DNA of 64,000 nt, taken from Trichostrongylus colubriformis. Taxonomy: Eukaryota; Nematoda; Chromadorea; Rhabditida; Trichostrongylidae. Shown one piece after another: positions 1 through 11,574 of this stretch (within the stretch, counting starts at the first letter, position 1; each line of letters begins with the position of its first letter). The stretch covers positions 35,634,102-35,698,101 of the forward strand of contig OZ022261.1 in assembly GCA_963978905.1 (NCBI GenBank), given 5' to 3'. The notes beneath the pieces are model-generated. The model was not told the DNA's origin. It was given only the letters and a program-made list of their open reading frames with translations, and made no database searches. Position numbers and translations under genes: made by a program.

Positions 1-66
1 CATTAGGCAAATACAACATAAACATATGGGTAACATAAAATCTCATTTTCCGTGGACTATCCCTTT
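1..66. mobile_element. Truncated end of palindromic repeat family 2
   Basis: The first 66 bases match one end of the long palindromic family seen in full at 35450-35885 and 49766-50200. Shared parts are the TTAGGCAAATACAACATAAA motif, then a run close to ATGGGTAACA, then a run close to TTTTCCGTGGAC. The rest lies outside the window. It is non-coding, and the small open frame over it is a by-product. Confidence 0.75.
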
Positions 67-539
67 AAAGGGTGGATGGGTCAGTCACGAGAATACCTTA
101 GCTAGTCTTCCAAACTCAGGGCATATAATCAGTAAACACAAGAAATGCAGCGGTCTTAAGATCATGGCAGGCTCTTTGATGATATCTAATTTTGAACATG
201 CGGAATGGCAGTTGTAGACATACTCCGCGCTGAAAGGCGGGCGTCATCCCGATCCTAAGTGGAGGAAAGATGCTGGTGGGTTTTGGCCACGCCTCTTACC
301 AACCCGTTTATGAGCAAAGCGCCCCATCGCCTTTCCACCAATAAGGTTCAAGATGTCTCGTGTCCACCCTAGAAAATGCTATATGTGCCTTCAACACTGT
401 AGCAGCGTTCCCATTCACACCACAATGAATTGCCGAAAAACATTCTAAATTTTCCGATAAAGAACTGGAAAATAGTTGCTCTTTTGAAGCAAAACTGCAA
501 TCAACTACGTATGCGACTGTGCTTTTACCTCAGAAACTA

Positions 540-1470
540 TGTTGTCCATTTTTCAGAACTTCAATAACTTCAAAGCCTTCGGCGGATGGACTAAGCCAAA
601 CATCCATCAATACAATGGTGACGCCAATGGGCCATGCTCATTCAAGATCGATACCAACTGGTATCCTTGAACTGGTATCCTCATAGTTCGGAGTAATTCG
701 TGATTCATAAATAAGCTTTAATAACGTATTGTTTGAACTTTGTGCTGAGGAAACTTCCTGAAAATGCGATCCCACCCCAAACTCAAATAAATGAACCTAG
801 TGGTGACTGGTGATACTATGAATATATATGTGCTGGCTGTTAGTTTACTGCTGAAGAGTGATGTTTGAAAAGTTCATCGATCGATAATCATATTCTGTGC
901 TTTGCACCAATACCAGGTACTAAATATTATTTTGGATATCGATGAAATGTGTATCCGACTAACAAAATAAATGGAAAAAGCGATAAGTGCTGAGTGGGAT
1001 CGATAAACAAGCGAAATTTTCTGTTCTCCTCAGAATCGATGATGATCTGCTGCTCCGATGAACATTTCCAAAGTGTTTGAAATTTCCTACTCCGTAAACC
1101 ATGATAACTGAATGCAGCTGCTGTAGATAACACAGCAGAAAAAGACTCATAAAGTTTCGACGTGACTGCCTATTGCTTCAGGCCAACGAAAGACCCTCCC
1201 GAACGTCCTTGGCTTCGACAGCAAATCCCTCTAGATCGAGAGAGATCACTCCGTTAATACGTGCCGAAAAAACAGCGATTTCACATTTTCGAGGGATCGG
1301 CAAAAAAGTGGGGGACAAATGAAATTTACATAAATGCGAACACTATGCAACAGATGTTTTTGGGGATGGCCGTGCTTATTAGCATACGCCACGCACACGA
1401 TTATTGGGGAAAGAAAGCTCCTGGATGTGAGCAATTGCGTACAAATACTGCTTAGTAGCTGCTAGAACTT
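540..1470. mobile_element. Dispersed repeat family 8, copy 1 (degenerate)
   Basis: This stretch shares ordered landmarks with 4590-5075, 48230-49150 and 56800-57690: ATCGATAATCATATT, AATACCAGGT, AGAATCGATGATGATCTG and a run close to TTCGAGGGATCGGCAAAAA. The order is the same in the copies and the spacing is similar. No transposase frame is visible, so it is probably a non-autonomous element. Limits are approximate. Confidence 0.6.
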
Positions 1471-1943
1471 TTTTTTTCTTTGTAGCTGAAAAATTTTTGC
1501 ATCAAATGACGCCTGTATGTTTGTGTAGTGTGAGAGTTTTGACACTGAAAGTTAAAAGTTCCAAAACCTTCCCAATAAGTAATGCTTTACCTTGGCATCT
1601 AAAAAAAAACTCGGCAGGATATCCGATCATCACCAAGTATCGGAGCCTTATAGCCTGTCGCATCAGTGTGTAGGGTAGATGGAGCTGATGAAGCCTCACG
1701 TCCAAGGGCGACCCGCGCGTAGACCAAGCCATGAATTGCGCAGAGCAGCGCGACGCTGGCTTCCAATGCATCAGATACACATTATGAAGCCCATGGACGG
1801 ACGAGCCATGTTGTGTCTGGATGTATCCATGTCAGAGCGCCACAACTCATATTATTTGAATGTGCGCTGACGATTCATTACCCACTACTTGTCGAATGTC
1901 AACAGTTTTCCTGTCAGTTCAAATTTCACTTTCAAGGGCGTGG

Positions 1944-2084
1944 CTGGGACTGTCAACATAGTTCCCGCGCCACGCGAAGTGTTCCGCCGCGCGCTACTGG
2001 TCCAGCTGTGAAGTGTCCGCGCGCTAGGGAAGCAGCTGCCGCCCATTCGCGTTACCCTGACCTAGTTGGGCAGTCCTGGTGCAC
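1944..2084. mobile_element. Fold-back MITE family 1, copy 1
   Basis: It begins near GGGACTGTCAACATAGTT and ends GACCTAGTTGGGCAGTCCTGG, which is its imperfect reverse complement. The centre is GC-rich with GCGCG clusters. About a dozen related copies occur in this window. Confidence 0.7.
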
Positions 2085-2452
2085 GACCATTCCCAAATTC
2101 CAGGACTTAACTGAAGATGAGAACAGATGGGTATCTGTTTCCGATCAATCACTTCGAAATAATTCCAATTGAACTTTTATATTTTTATGCGTATTTATGG
2201 CTGAATATTTATAAATTGCTCAGCAAGTTCAAACGGCACAAACAAAAACACGGAATTGAACAGCCGTGTCCCGTTAACTGTTCGTGAGGGCTAGCGGCTC
2301 AAAATACTTAATATTACGCGATAATCAACTTGCAAAATCAGATCGTAACTTCAACACTGAATCTCTCACTCTAAAGATCTCATTGTAGCAATGCAATAGA
2401 CGGAGACGGAGCAAGAAAATACTTCGTATAAGATCACAATTGTCCAATGAAG

Positions 2453-5400
2453 CTAGCAAATTAAGCACGCAAGTGGACAATAAGGTACCATGTAGTTCGG
2501 GTTGACGTCACATTCTCCAGTTGCTGCCCAGAAATTACATAACTTGTGGTTGTTCTCACATCCTGGAATGCAATTAATTCGTAGGCACATTCAGTATTTG
2601 GCCTGAGGAGGGGTCGAGCTGGAGCGCCATAGATGGAAGGGCGTTGAGATGTCACGCCCCGGCATGCGACAAGAGCCGGCGGCACGCCCCTCAGAGCTCT
2701 TCCACCAATGACGAGCCTCAGTCCTTCAACCAACCAACGCGTTAAGTGTCACTGAGAGATTTCAAGTGAAAAGAAACACTGAAGAAACAACATCGATACA
2801 TTCTATTTCGGGAGTGGGAGGGGAAGGTAATGGTGTGGTGGAGCAGCCAGAATCGACGACTTACATTGTGATCGTCTTCATATCTTTTATGGAACTCGAG
2901 TTTTCATCTAACGAGTACTGATTGCAATCAAATCGCGAGAAATAGGGGTTTGAGAAGTGCACATCTTAGAATTTCCAAGGAGTATGGGGTTGTATTTATT
3001 ACGAAAATCCCAGGCACCACTATAAGGACATAATGTTTTTGAACGCTTGTTTGTAACTACGTATACATAGAAACTCTAATGTATTGAAACACTTCCTGTA
3101 CTCCAATTTGGATATGACTGAACACACCTTTTCGAGGAGTCGGGGCGAAAACTGTATCAACATCTTCACCACAAGAACGACAAGATCGTTGACAGTGCGG
3201 TCGCATCCAAAAGGGGTTACTAAATAAATATGTAGGCTCAGGAATATTGTCAGGTTAATTTGGAGCAGTAGAGATTAAAAATAGAAAAAAGGTTGTCCAT
3301 GGAAAGGATATAGTAGTGAGAGATGGAATAAGCCCGCTGCAGATTGCTTTTCATCGGCTATTCCATCACTAGTGAATTTCGAAACGGCCTTCTTCTATTA
3401 ATTAAGGAAGCCTTCCTACTTTTTACTCATTTCGACTGAAATCTGTAGAACTTCTCTTCTCAAGAAGGAAAAATCGTGCATTTCATTAGGCGAAAGAGTA
3501 AGAAGTGAGAAGTTAAGCTGGCTTCAAAAGGTGGCGTTTTCATGTCGAAGTCAGTCTAGGTCCCCGTCGCATTGGTTATCCATTTGTCGCTGATACGCTC
3601 CCACGAAAACCAAACAAAGAGGTTTTGGTTCCCGTCGTTCAGTATGAACTTTGACGAAACTGGAACTGACGGGTTTATGCAAGATCTACGAAAACGATAT
3701 AGAAAACCTCAAAATCCAGCTGAACACTGGTTTTTGGTGATGTCGATCAAAATACCCATAGTAAGTCCATTGATAACGATAATTCCAACTCACGATTCAC
3801 ATTCTCCCAATGTGGCCCAAAAAGGACAGTGCTTGTCCAAATCCTGACAAGGATCCGGTGTTGTGGTCGTGGTTGTTGTGGTAGTGGTGGTCGTTGTAGT
3901 GGTTGTGGTAGTGGTTGTCGTGGTGGGCTTACGAGTAGTCTGAAAATATAATAAAAAATGATAAATACGTGTTAATTTTCGGATCACATTTCTGTTCCAA
4001 ATGTGACGTTACTATGTAGCACTTACTGCTGGCTATTTGCTGTATAATAAAAATTGTGACAGACCATGAATCTATCTTCAATTACCATCTATTATTGTAT
4101 TATATCGATAGCATATCTCTCAAAACAAGGGTGTGCAACAGGACTGTTCAACTAGGTCCCCACGCCATGCGAACTGCGTCGCCGCGCGCGTTAAGTAGGT
4201 TGTTAGCAGAGCCCGGCATTGTCTTAAAAAGTTCTTTCAAAACTACGCCCCCTCCAAAGCTACTGAACCTACCGATGATACTATATGTGCTATTGGTATA
4301 CTAAAAATTGATGTTCACAAAGGTCAACGATGATTTTGACCAATAATATGGTAGTGGAACAAGGTAGAGACGGTAATTCTATGCATCTTGTGCTGTTTTG
4401 GAGCCTTATGATGATCTGAATATCAAGAAAACAGCAAGAAACTCCAAAAAAATCACTCGAAAGCCTCGAAAAATTCCAGAACCCCCAAGTTTTTTTTTTT
4501 GAATATGTTTGTGATATTTCGATGCCTTGCACCTTCTCAAGGCTTTAAATAATATTGCATAATGCAGTTCTATGAAACAGCTGCAAATAACTACTAACAT
4601 TGCTCCTGTCTAAAAACTATCTGGGCCCCACACTCCCCAGGGCTTGCTTGAACCCTGAAATCGAAAGTAGAGAGGGACTGACAATAGGCGGAATTCGGCT
4701 GTTGAAGACAACTCACTGCCGCCACCCAGGACCCCTAGAGAATCGATGATGATCTGCGGATTTGATGGAAATATGCATCCGATGCAGATTCTAGCATTTT
4801 CTCTCCGTCAACTTTATTAACTATTACGTATCAAGTATATATCACAGAGGAGGTCACCCATGAATTTACGAAGCGAGTATCTCGTGCTTTGGGTTAATAA
4901 AGGACCCCCACTGCAAGTCGTCGAAGGCGATGTTGAAGATATTCCCACATGATCATTGCATCAATGTGGACAAAAAAAAAAAGATACTACGTCCCCAAGG
5001 GACCGGCAAAGAAATGGAGGATCCCTGAATTTGAACTAATGTCAGGATCTCACAGAATTGCTTAGAGGATAGTGGGAAATCAGGTTTCTCTGTTACCCAC
5101 ATCTTTATACTGTATTTGCTTAATAGGGATCGCTCGCAAAGTTTCATGCAAAAAAAGTGAGAACCCGGCTAAGATACAGCTCCTCAAAGTGGCGAACGGG
5201 GGCGGGGCGTTCGGGTGGGTGCACACGTTAGAGAACTGAGGAGCAAAAGCTTGATTGGAGATGCAGAGTAAGGAAAGGAAGATACGTAAACAGAAGCACT
5301 CTTCGTCTTTGACCGCAGCGAACTTCAGGCGGGCACCCGCCCCGTCGTCCGCCACTTTGAAGAGCTGTATCTGAGCCGAATTCTCACTTTTTTGTGTGAA

Positions 5401-8400
5401 ACTTTGCATGCGACCCGTATTAAGCAAACACAACATAATTAATGGGTGGCAGAGAGGCATTTTCACGTGCACAATCTCTTGAAAGATAATCATTTTTGTC
5501 GGAGTACGCCACGCACACGTTTTTTGAGCAGAACAGGCTATGCATGCGATTACCGCTAACTTTACCATTGAAATTGTGTTATTCTTGGTCCAGGAATCCT
5601 TGTACCAATCGTTACTTATGTGCCTTCTGTGTAGTAAATGTTTTCTAAATATAAAACTCGGATAATTACCTAAGAGGCCATTGTCCCAAAAGTAATGGAA
5701 TAATCTGATTATCGCGAGGTGTGCCTTCAGAGATTCTCTGAAAAACGCTGTTCTTACCCCCTGGTACCTTTAAGTCACAAATTTTGCTTTGTCTCCTATT
5801 TCTGGACCCAAAACGCGACCTTCCTACCCCTTTTGAGTATTCCTCGACCCATGCTTTACCCTGGTCGAAAATCCCGCTGTGTACGCGCAATGAGGCGCGA
5901 CAGCAGTCTCTTTACGTGATCTGATCCCAGCTCCAATTCTGAAGCACACTCCTCAAAAACTACCGTGGTCGTTGTGGGCGTCGTTTTTGGTTCTGGTGTG
6001 CTTTTTGTCCTCCGGAAGCCGTTCAGTGGTGGCGTAAAAGGACGAGTGCGGTGCCTTTTCTGAAATTACCACAGTCCTATGCTTTTTCAAACTTACAACG
6101 GAATTTTCAAGCGATACCGTTGGTGGTGTAGGCTTCGTGGTAGGCTCCTGTACTGTCGAAATTGTACGAAGTGGTAATGCGCTTGTCAGCCGTGCAGTAG
6201 TCGTTGTCGTTGGCAGGGTAGTTGTTGTCGGTAAGGTACAATTAATACCAGTAGATACACACAGGTCTGCCTGCCGCACTTGAAAAGAAAAAAGTATTGA
6301 ATCTTGCAAAATAAATGAAAATCTCAAAATACGGGGGGGGGGGGGTTTATTCACTACGCAGTCGGCTATGACCGCCCACTCCTATTATGGCCAATCATGT
6401 GAAGACGTGTACACGCGTGGAAGTGATGCGTGTAAATGGTCACTGCCCACGACAGTCATCAGAAGAAGATTGGTTCACCGGTTTATTTTGTCGCCGCCGT
6501 CAAAAGGCGAAATCGGAATTCGGAACAACTGTGGTCAAAGGCCCATGGATGGAATGGGTGTTTCCAGCCTCCCGAGATTGTCAGATATTCGGTGATCTGT
6601 CCAAATGATAGACAATGATAAAAATTCATATCACATACGTGAGCAATCGCATGTCCCACACGTTTTCGCACATTTGATACGCATCCAGAATGGATTCGAG
6701 TCACATTCACCGGCAATTGCCCAGAAACAGCACAACTAAACGTGCCACATTTGCAAATTATATGGAACATTTCATGACAGTCAAAGTGTCGTTGTTTGCT
6801 CATTGTTGACCGGACGATTTTTATTGCATTTTATCTATCAATGCCAACACCCTAGGTGGCAGCATCTCATATCTTAAGCCGAAAAAGCAGCAGATTTCGC
6901 CAGGTTTCCACGGGCTTACGGGCATCTCAGGCTGATAAACGTCCGTCTGCGCTTTCGCCGATCAGGTAGAGATGTAGACCAAGTAGTTCGAGTTGCTCGT
7001 AATTATAATGAAAAGCGATCTTATAAGTTTATACCACATACAAATATTCGGCTATACCGGCATTGGCTTGGTGGTTTACTCCCTGCACTTATCTTTTGTA
7101 GATGAGCTTGCTTCAGTCCTGAAGTTTTTTTCCCCTGACTTATTATTTTTAACTACCGAAACCTTTGAACCTTTGCCTTAGGTAAAAATCGCGATAATCA
7201 TATAAATCATGGGCACTGCCCTTCAACGGGTGTGCGTCAGGTCCGTCCAACCAGGTCAAGTCAAGTCATGCGAGAAGAAGGAGTCCATGCCCACTAGCGC
7301 GCGCAAGCAATTAACAACGGGACCAGCAAGACACTTGGTGCGCGCGGCGCGGTTACCTGTTTGGAAAGTCCTGACCCATCCACAATCGAGCAGTATAATC
7401 GTCGTAAATACGAATGAACGGTGGCATAAGGTGATCAGTTAGACAATCCTGATGCGCACCCCACTTCAACAAAAGCACAACTGGGGCAGAACATAAATAC
7501 CCATGTTAATCTTGTTTGTCTACAGCGCTCGAATTGTGCCCGTCTTCCATAGCTAGTGGTCTTTAATCTCCTATTATTTGGGCTACCTTTCCCGCTTCTG
7601 CTTTCATTTTCTTCATTTTCAAACAATATTACGCATTTACAACCATTAACCTTATGCTTGTCAATACAAATCCTTGGTGTCGTCGTCAGCGGAGTCGTCG
7701 AAGTGGATGTGGTAGTCCCGAAAAAATGATGATCTCGTCGCTTGTCTATCAGAATTTCCTTGACGTCATCATCCAGGTCTAGGAAAACTTCCTGTTCACC
7801 TTTATCAGCCCCAGGCACCTTTGTTGTCAATTTAGCATTCGGTGTGGCATTCCTTCGATTGGTAAATTGTACTGGAGAAAAAGTCCTGGCACTTCTAGGA
7901 GGAGTCATTCCCATGAATTCGCGAGGTTGCACTGTACCTACAGATCCTGTCGCCGTTATGTCTTGAAAATCATCTTCAGTTTTGAATTCGATACTATTCG
8001 AGAAATCCCTGCCGTGCTTCAATGTATCCGTGCTAATCAAGTTACTTCGGGCTGAACTTTCACTGAGATGCACCTTCCCGTGCACATTTGATGTTTCTCG
8101 TGTGAAATCGGGATGTTCCTTGTTCAGGGACCCGTTTCTGGACAACAAGTCGCTGCCGCGGCGTTCGTCGCCGTCCACAAGTGTCCCCGTGTGCGAACCA
8201 ATCGGTGGTCCGAACTCATTCATCGAACCATCAGCGAATCCATCCGTATAACGAAGGTGATAGTCGTCCAGACATAACTGCGGAACTGAAATTTCGTGAA
8301 TATTCATAGAATTCAATTTGAATGAATATTCAGGGATCATACATAAGTGGTGGCAAGACCTACTTGGATAACAACCGATTCGAGGTGCTTCGTTAGATTG

Positions 8401-11400
8401 GTCGAGCCGAATACCACATGCTTCACTGGGAAATTCCTCGTGTCTCTAAAAGGAATGTCATAAAGTTGTCATCAATGGTAAATATTATTAAAATACAAAA
8501 GGATTCAAGGTTTAATGCTAGAAGCGAAGAGGCTCATGGGGTCGTGATAGACTTTCTGCTTGCTAAGTGTAACAAGTAATGAGTTTATGGTACCACAAAA
8601 TTACAGAAGTCCTGCACTCCCTGATCTGCATCTCTACCCAGGGGTGAGAGCGCAGATCAATGAGCGACAATGCCTGACCCAGCCGAAGCTTATGCTAGGG
8701 GAAGACAATGAGTAAGGCCGCTTCCATACTTTGCGCACCGACGCCGTCACGCGCGTGCCGGCGTCACGCGCGTGCCGGCGTCACGCGCGTGCCGGCGTCG
8801 GTGCGCAAAGTATGGAAGCGGCCTAAGCAACATAATTAAAAGGGCCTATGCGGCAGCGGGAAAATAAATGCTCGTTGCGCGAGAATTTCTTTCAAATCGA
8901 GTTCGAGATGTGCTAAACCCCCTCTTACTCAAAAGATCGTCGGGTTCACTAAGTGTTTAGCGCGGTTTGGTTTCCAAACAATCAGACATCAGGCCCGCAA
9001 AAATTGTGCTCACATACTCCTAATGTCCCACATCCAGTTCTAGTGGGTTTCTCGTTTACGATCGATTCTTTCGTCGAAGTTGTACGGCTTCTCGGCCCCA
9101 GACGTCTCTCCCCGATCGAAAATGCTCTTCACGACCATCCAGTAGTGATTGACTCCACACAAGTATCGTTTTTCATACGCACTAGAAGTACCTGTCGCAA
9201 AAGGCGTCTTGTATGGCAAAGGCCATTTTTTGCGCACTTCCCGCCATGGAAGGATTTCACGACGCTCCAGCTAGCGTCATTGATTCAAGCTTTTCGCGTT
9301 ATTTCAACCAGCGTGAATAACACGATTAAAAATAAAACTTCGATTTCTATAAGGCTTTATCGGTGTAGCATCAGTTCAGGATTCTGCTGATCCTGCGGAA
9401 TCCGATTCCGGATTCTCAAAGACAGTGGGGTAATGTGAGTAACGACAACACTCAGAATGAGTCAACCAAATGAAAGCTACGGGTCTAAGAAAACTACGTG
9501 TAGCGAAAATTTCGGCGAAAAGAAGCGCCCCGCACTATATAAAAATCGTCATTCTCAACAGCTATCACTTATTCTGACACGGCCCGCCCCTTTCTTTAAC
9601 AGAGTCCGCCTCACTTCGCAATCAGCGGTGGGAAAAGGGTCTTACTTTTCGGGTTTTGACCGTTTAATTCCGTTTTTCTTCAATTTCGTACCAGTGAGCA
9701 CCCGAACGTCTCTATTCGATAATCTGTTGATATTCGGTCCTAAATAGCCCTACCACAGCTTTTTATGAGAGACAGCTTACTGAGGGAAGGAACGTAAACA
9801 ATTCAAAATGGGGTGGTAAAATAACTGAGATGACTGATACTTATGCGCAGCCTACATTGAGATGGGTGTGAAATCAGACGAGTAACCTTGACGTGCAGAT
9901 CTCTTGATGGAAACTGATTTGATGGATCCCTATCGTACCAAAGGTATGTGCGATACCTTCAGGCTTTTCCTCCCACTACAGAAGACCAATAGTTTCGATC
10001 GTTATCGATCAATGAGTACGACGGCTCTTCTAATTCAGTAGTGAATCCACTAATCCAACAACGCAAAAAGCAATAGTTTCGACCGATATTGATCGGTAGA
10101 CAACGTCACTATGGATCCCCATTCCCTCAGCAAGCAAATGCAGAAACAGCATTATCAGTTAATGCTCCGAAGTCGCACTGTTAGACCGTAATCGCTACTT
10201 CAGGGTACTCCATCATAGTTACTATAAGGTTTAATCACAGCTTTTTTTTAAATTAAAGAAATACCACTCTAGAGTGGTACACAGAAACACTCTGGAAATG
10301 TATGCCCGTCAAATCCTCAAAAAGGCAATGAATTGCAAGCCATTTTTATAAGAACTTCGGAATCAGATTCGATCAATACTCACATTTCCACAAGCTGTGC
10401 AGGCTAAACCTTCTTCTTCATTTAGAAATGTTACGATCGTTCCATCAACTTCTTTCAATGGCCCACCTGAGTGGAATAAATTTAATCTGCCGAATTAATA
10501 TTAAAGAATTTTCTGCCGATCACTCCGCTACAATTTCAAAAATTTGAGTATTTTTTTCGCTTTTTTCTGATGGAGGGCTAATATTCGCTAAAGGCGCAAG
10601 AAAAGAAGGGTGGGACCGATGAATCACTACGGGTTCGGTTCGCCTCAACGTGACCTCAAATGACGTCGTCGATATATCCCTCGGTAAATACCGGCCAATC
10701 TCGTGATTTTCATTGGTCTTTCGGTCATAAATATACAGCAAATCTCAGAGGCAAGAAATCAAATTTCGAATATAAACAATTATTAATATGCAACAAAGAG
10801 ATGTCACAAACAATGACTGTAACTGTAGAATACACTGAGCAAACCAAAATAATAGTATCGATACCAAGCAAAAATAAAATAAAATGGAAACTCGAGTTGG
10901 AGCAACACAAGAATGTTGAAGACCGGAGGCCAGATTGAGAGGGCCAGGGACCTATTCGTTTTGAGGGTCATAGTAGGCTTTCATGTTCCAAATTAGTGTA
11001 GAGAAAGGAGATATGTGGAGTAGCGTCACCTAGTTGACATTTCTCCCACAACGCTATTTTTTGGGGTAAGAAGGGGGTTTATTGCCCATCTACTGCCACC
11101 AACGAATCACATATCCCAAGAAAAGTCGGTCCGCTTGACCTAGAAGAGCATAGCTACAGTCGAAAATTTCGGAGGTAGGTTCACCCACCTGGATGCCGTC
11201 TTACTACCGTTAGCAATGTTCTACACCTTTTCAGTTTTAAATCTGAATCACGCATTTACGAGAGATAAATGTGGTACTGAACCAGTGGTGAAATAATTAC
11301 CGAGGCGACCTTTGGGGAATATTTTATTCTCCAAAGGTCGAAATAACTTACATATGTAAGCATTGTCAGCCATCCATCGATAAATATTTGGCGGTTCTCC

Positions 11401-11454
11401 ACAGTGTACCGGAATAAGAATCCATATCAATGGTATCAGTCGCAGCCTGCTCAT
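2453..11454 (-). CDS. Secreted multi-ShK-domain, threonine-rich (mucin-like) protein
   Basis: Predicted exons on the minus strand, 5' to 3': 11454-11352, 10466-10384, 8445-8364, 8285-7651, 6735-6639, 6278-6097, 6059-5964, 3939-3794, 3219-3128, 2562-2453. Phases agree at every junction and give 541 residues plus TAG. Residues 1-18 form a signal peptide. Residues 35-94 carry six cysteines in a domain I do not recognise. Residues 95-290 are a polar, acidic linker. ShK-type domains span 296-332, 457-491 and 507-541; each shows C, then C-x-F-W-A, G-E-C, a N-P-x-(W/Y)-M motif and C-x(3)-C-x(2)-C. The last residue is the sixth cysteine of the third domain. Threonine-rich linkers separate domains 1 and 2, with a near-pure Thr run at 427-455. 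ShK domains in nematode secreted proteins often occur beside enzymes or mucin-like regions; no enzyme domain is visible here. The role is probably extracellular, for example secretory or surface, and is otherwise unknown. The start is favoured because CCTTCCAG ends two bases before the ATG. An in-frame ATG at 11574 is less likely. Confidence 0.8.
4131..4230. mobile_element. Fold-back MITE family 1, half copy
   Basis: Only one arm is clear: GGACTGTTCAACTAGGTCC followed by a GCGCG-rich core. The closing arm is missing or decayed. It lies in the 2-kb intron of the ShK gene. Confidence 0.55.
4590..5075. mobile_element. Dispersed repeat family 8, copy 2
   Basis: Shared landmarks include AGAGAATCGATGATGATCTG at about 4737, then an A-run and CCCAAGGGACCGGCAAAGAAA near 4995. 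A family-2 palindrome follows directly, the same order as near 57.7 kb. It is inside the ShK gene intron and has no coding content. Confidence 0.6.
5085..5480. mobile_element. Palindromic repeat family 2, copy in ShK gene intron
   Basis: The left arm runs through GTTACCCACATCTTTATACT and GCAAAGTTTCATGCAAAAAA to AAGATACAGCTCC. The right arm is its reverse complement, from GAGCTGTATCTGAGCC through GTGTGAAACTTTGCATGCG to TTAAGCAAACACAACATAA. The centre carries a GC-rich spacer. A 162-residue minus-strand open frame across it is a by-product of the palindrome. Confidence 0.75.
6060..6096 (-). other. Predicted 37-nt intron
   Basis: On the minus strand GTAAGTTTG begins at 6096 and ATTTCAG ends at 6060. 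Removing these 37 bases shifts the frame from a stop-bound reading to one continuing the Thr/Pro-rich linker into T-T-P-T-T-T-T and a donor at 5963. The following exon then joins in phase. It is shorter than most nematode introns. Confidence 0.6.
7231..7376. mobile_element. Fold-back MITE family 1, copy 3
   Basis: The left arm is GCGTCAGGTCCGTCCAACCA and the right arm is GGTTACCTGTTTGGAAAGTC, separated by a GC-rich core with the common AACGGGACCAGCAAG motif. It lies in an intron of the ShK gene. Confidence 0.65.
8716..8824. repeat. Perfect palindrome with internal 17-bp tandem repeats
   Basis: The arms AGGCCGCTTCCATACTTTGC and its reverse complement enclose repeated units of GCCGGCGTCACGCGCGT. 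It is inside the intron between exons 2 and 3 of the ShK gene. The GC content stands far above the flanks. No coding sense. Confidence 0.85.
9600..9740. mobile_element. Dispersed repeat family 9 fragment
   Basis: It carries GGGAAAAGGGTCTTACTTTT, TTAATTCCGTTTTTCTTC and CCAGTGAGCACCCGAACGTC. Related text occurs near 20840-20940, 27765-27850, 52245-52335 and, reversed, 46480-46560. It sits in the 2-kb intron of the ShK gene. Confidence 0.55.
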
Positions 11455-11466
11455 GCCTGGAAGGGG
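11455..11466 (-). promoter_or_regulatory. Likely spliced-leader acceptor of the ShK gene
   Basis: On the minus strand CCCCTTCCAG ends at 11457, followed by GC and then the ATG at 11454. A pyrimidine-rich acceptor two bases before the start codon is typical of nematode trans-splicing. It also decides the start over an upstream in-frame ATG. Confidence 0.5.
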
Positions 11467-11574
11467 AGCAATTCTTGCTGAGCGTATAGCAGGTCTGAAT
11501 GAGTTTGTGTAGAAGATACATGCTAAGAAGGCATCACTGTCCAAAAGTAAACGAGGAACGGAGAACTGGGACAT

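Larger units (their letters stand above)
67..2452. other. Intergenic region downstream of the ShK gene
   Basis: No coding exon is supported here on either strand. The region holds repeat pieces: a GC-rich block near 230-345 with CCACGCC and a CCACCAATAA motif, a family-8 copy at about 540-1470, and a family-1 fold-back at 1944-2084. Short open frames are scattered and show no family motif or splice context. Confidence 0.6.

Noticed and set aside
5080..5568. 162-residue minus-strand open frame
   Set aside because: It lies over a family-2 palindrome, and matching frames occur at other copies of that repeat.
6483..6803. 106-residue minus-strand frame with several cysteines
   Set aside because: The ShK motif is in a different frame of the same strand, starting after an acceptor at 6736. 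This longer frame is a shadow.
8716..8824. CRISPR-like array
   Set aside because: The 17-bp units are directly abutting with no spacers, inside a palindrome in an animal intron.
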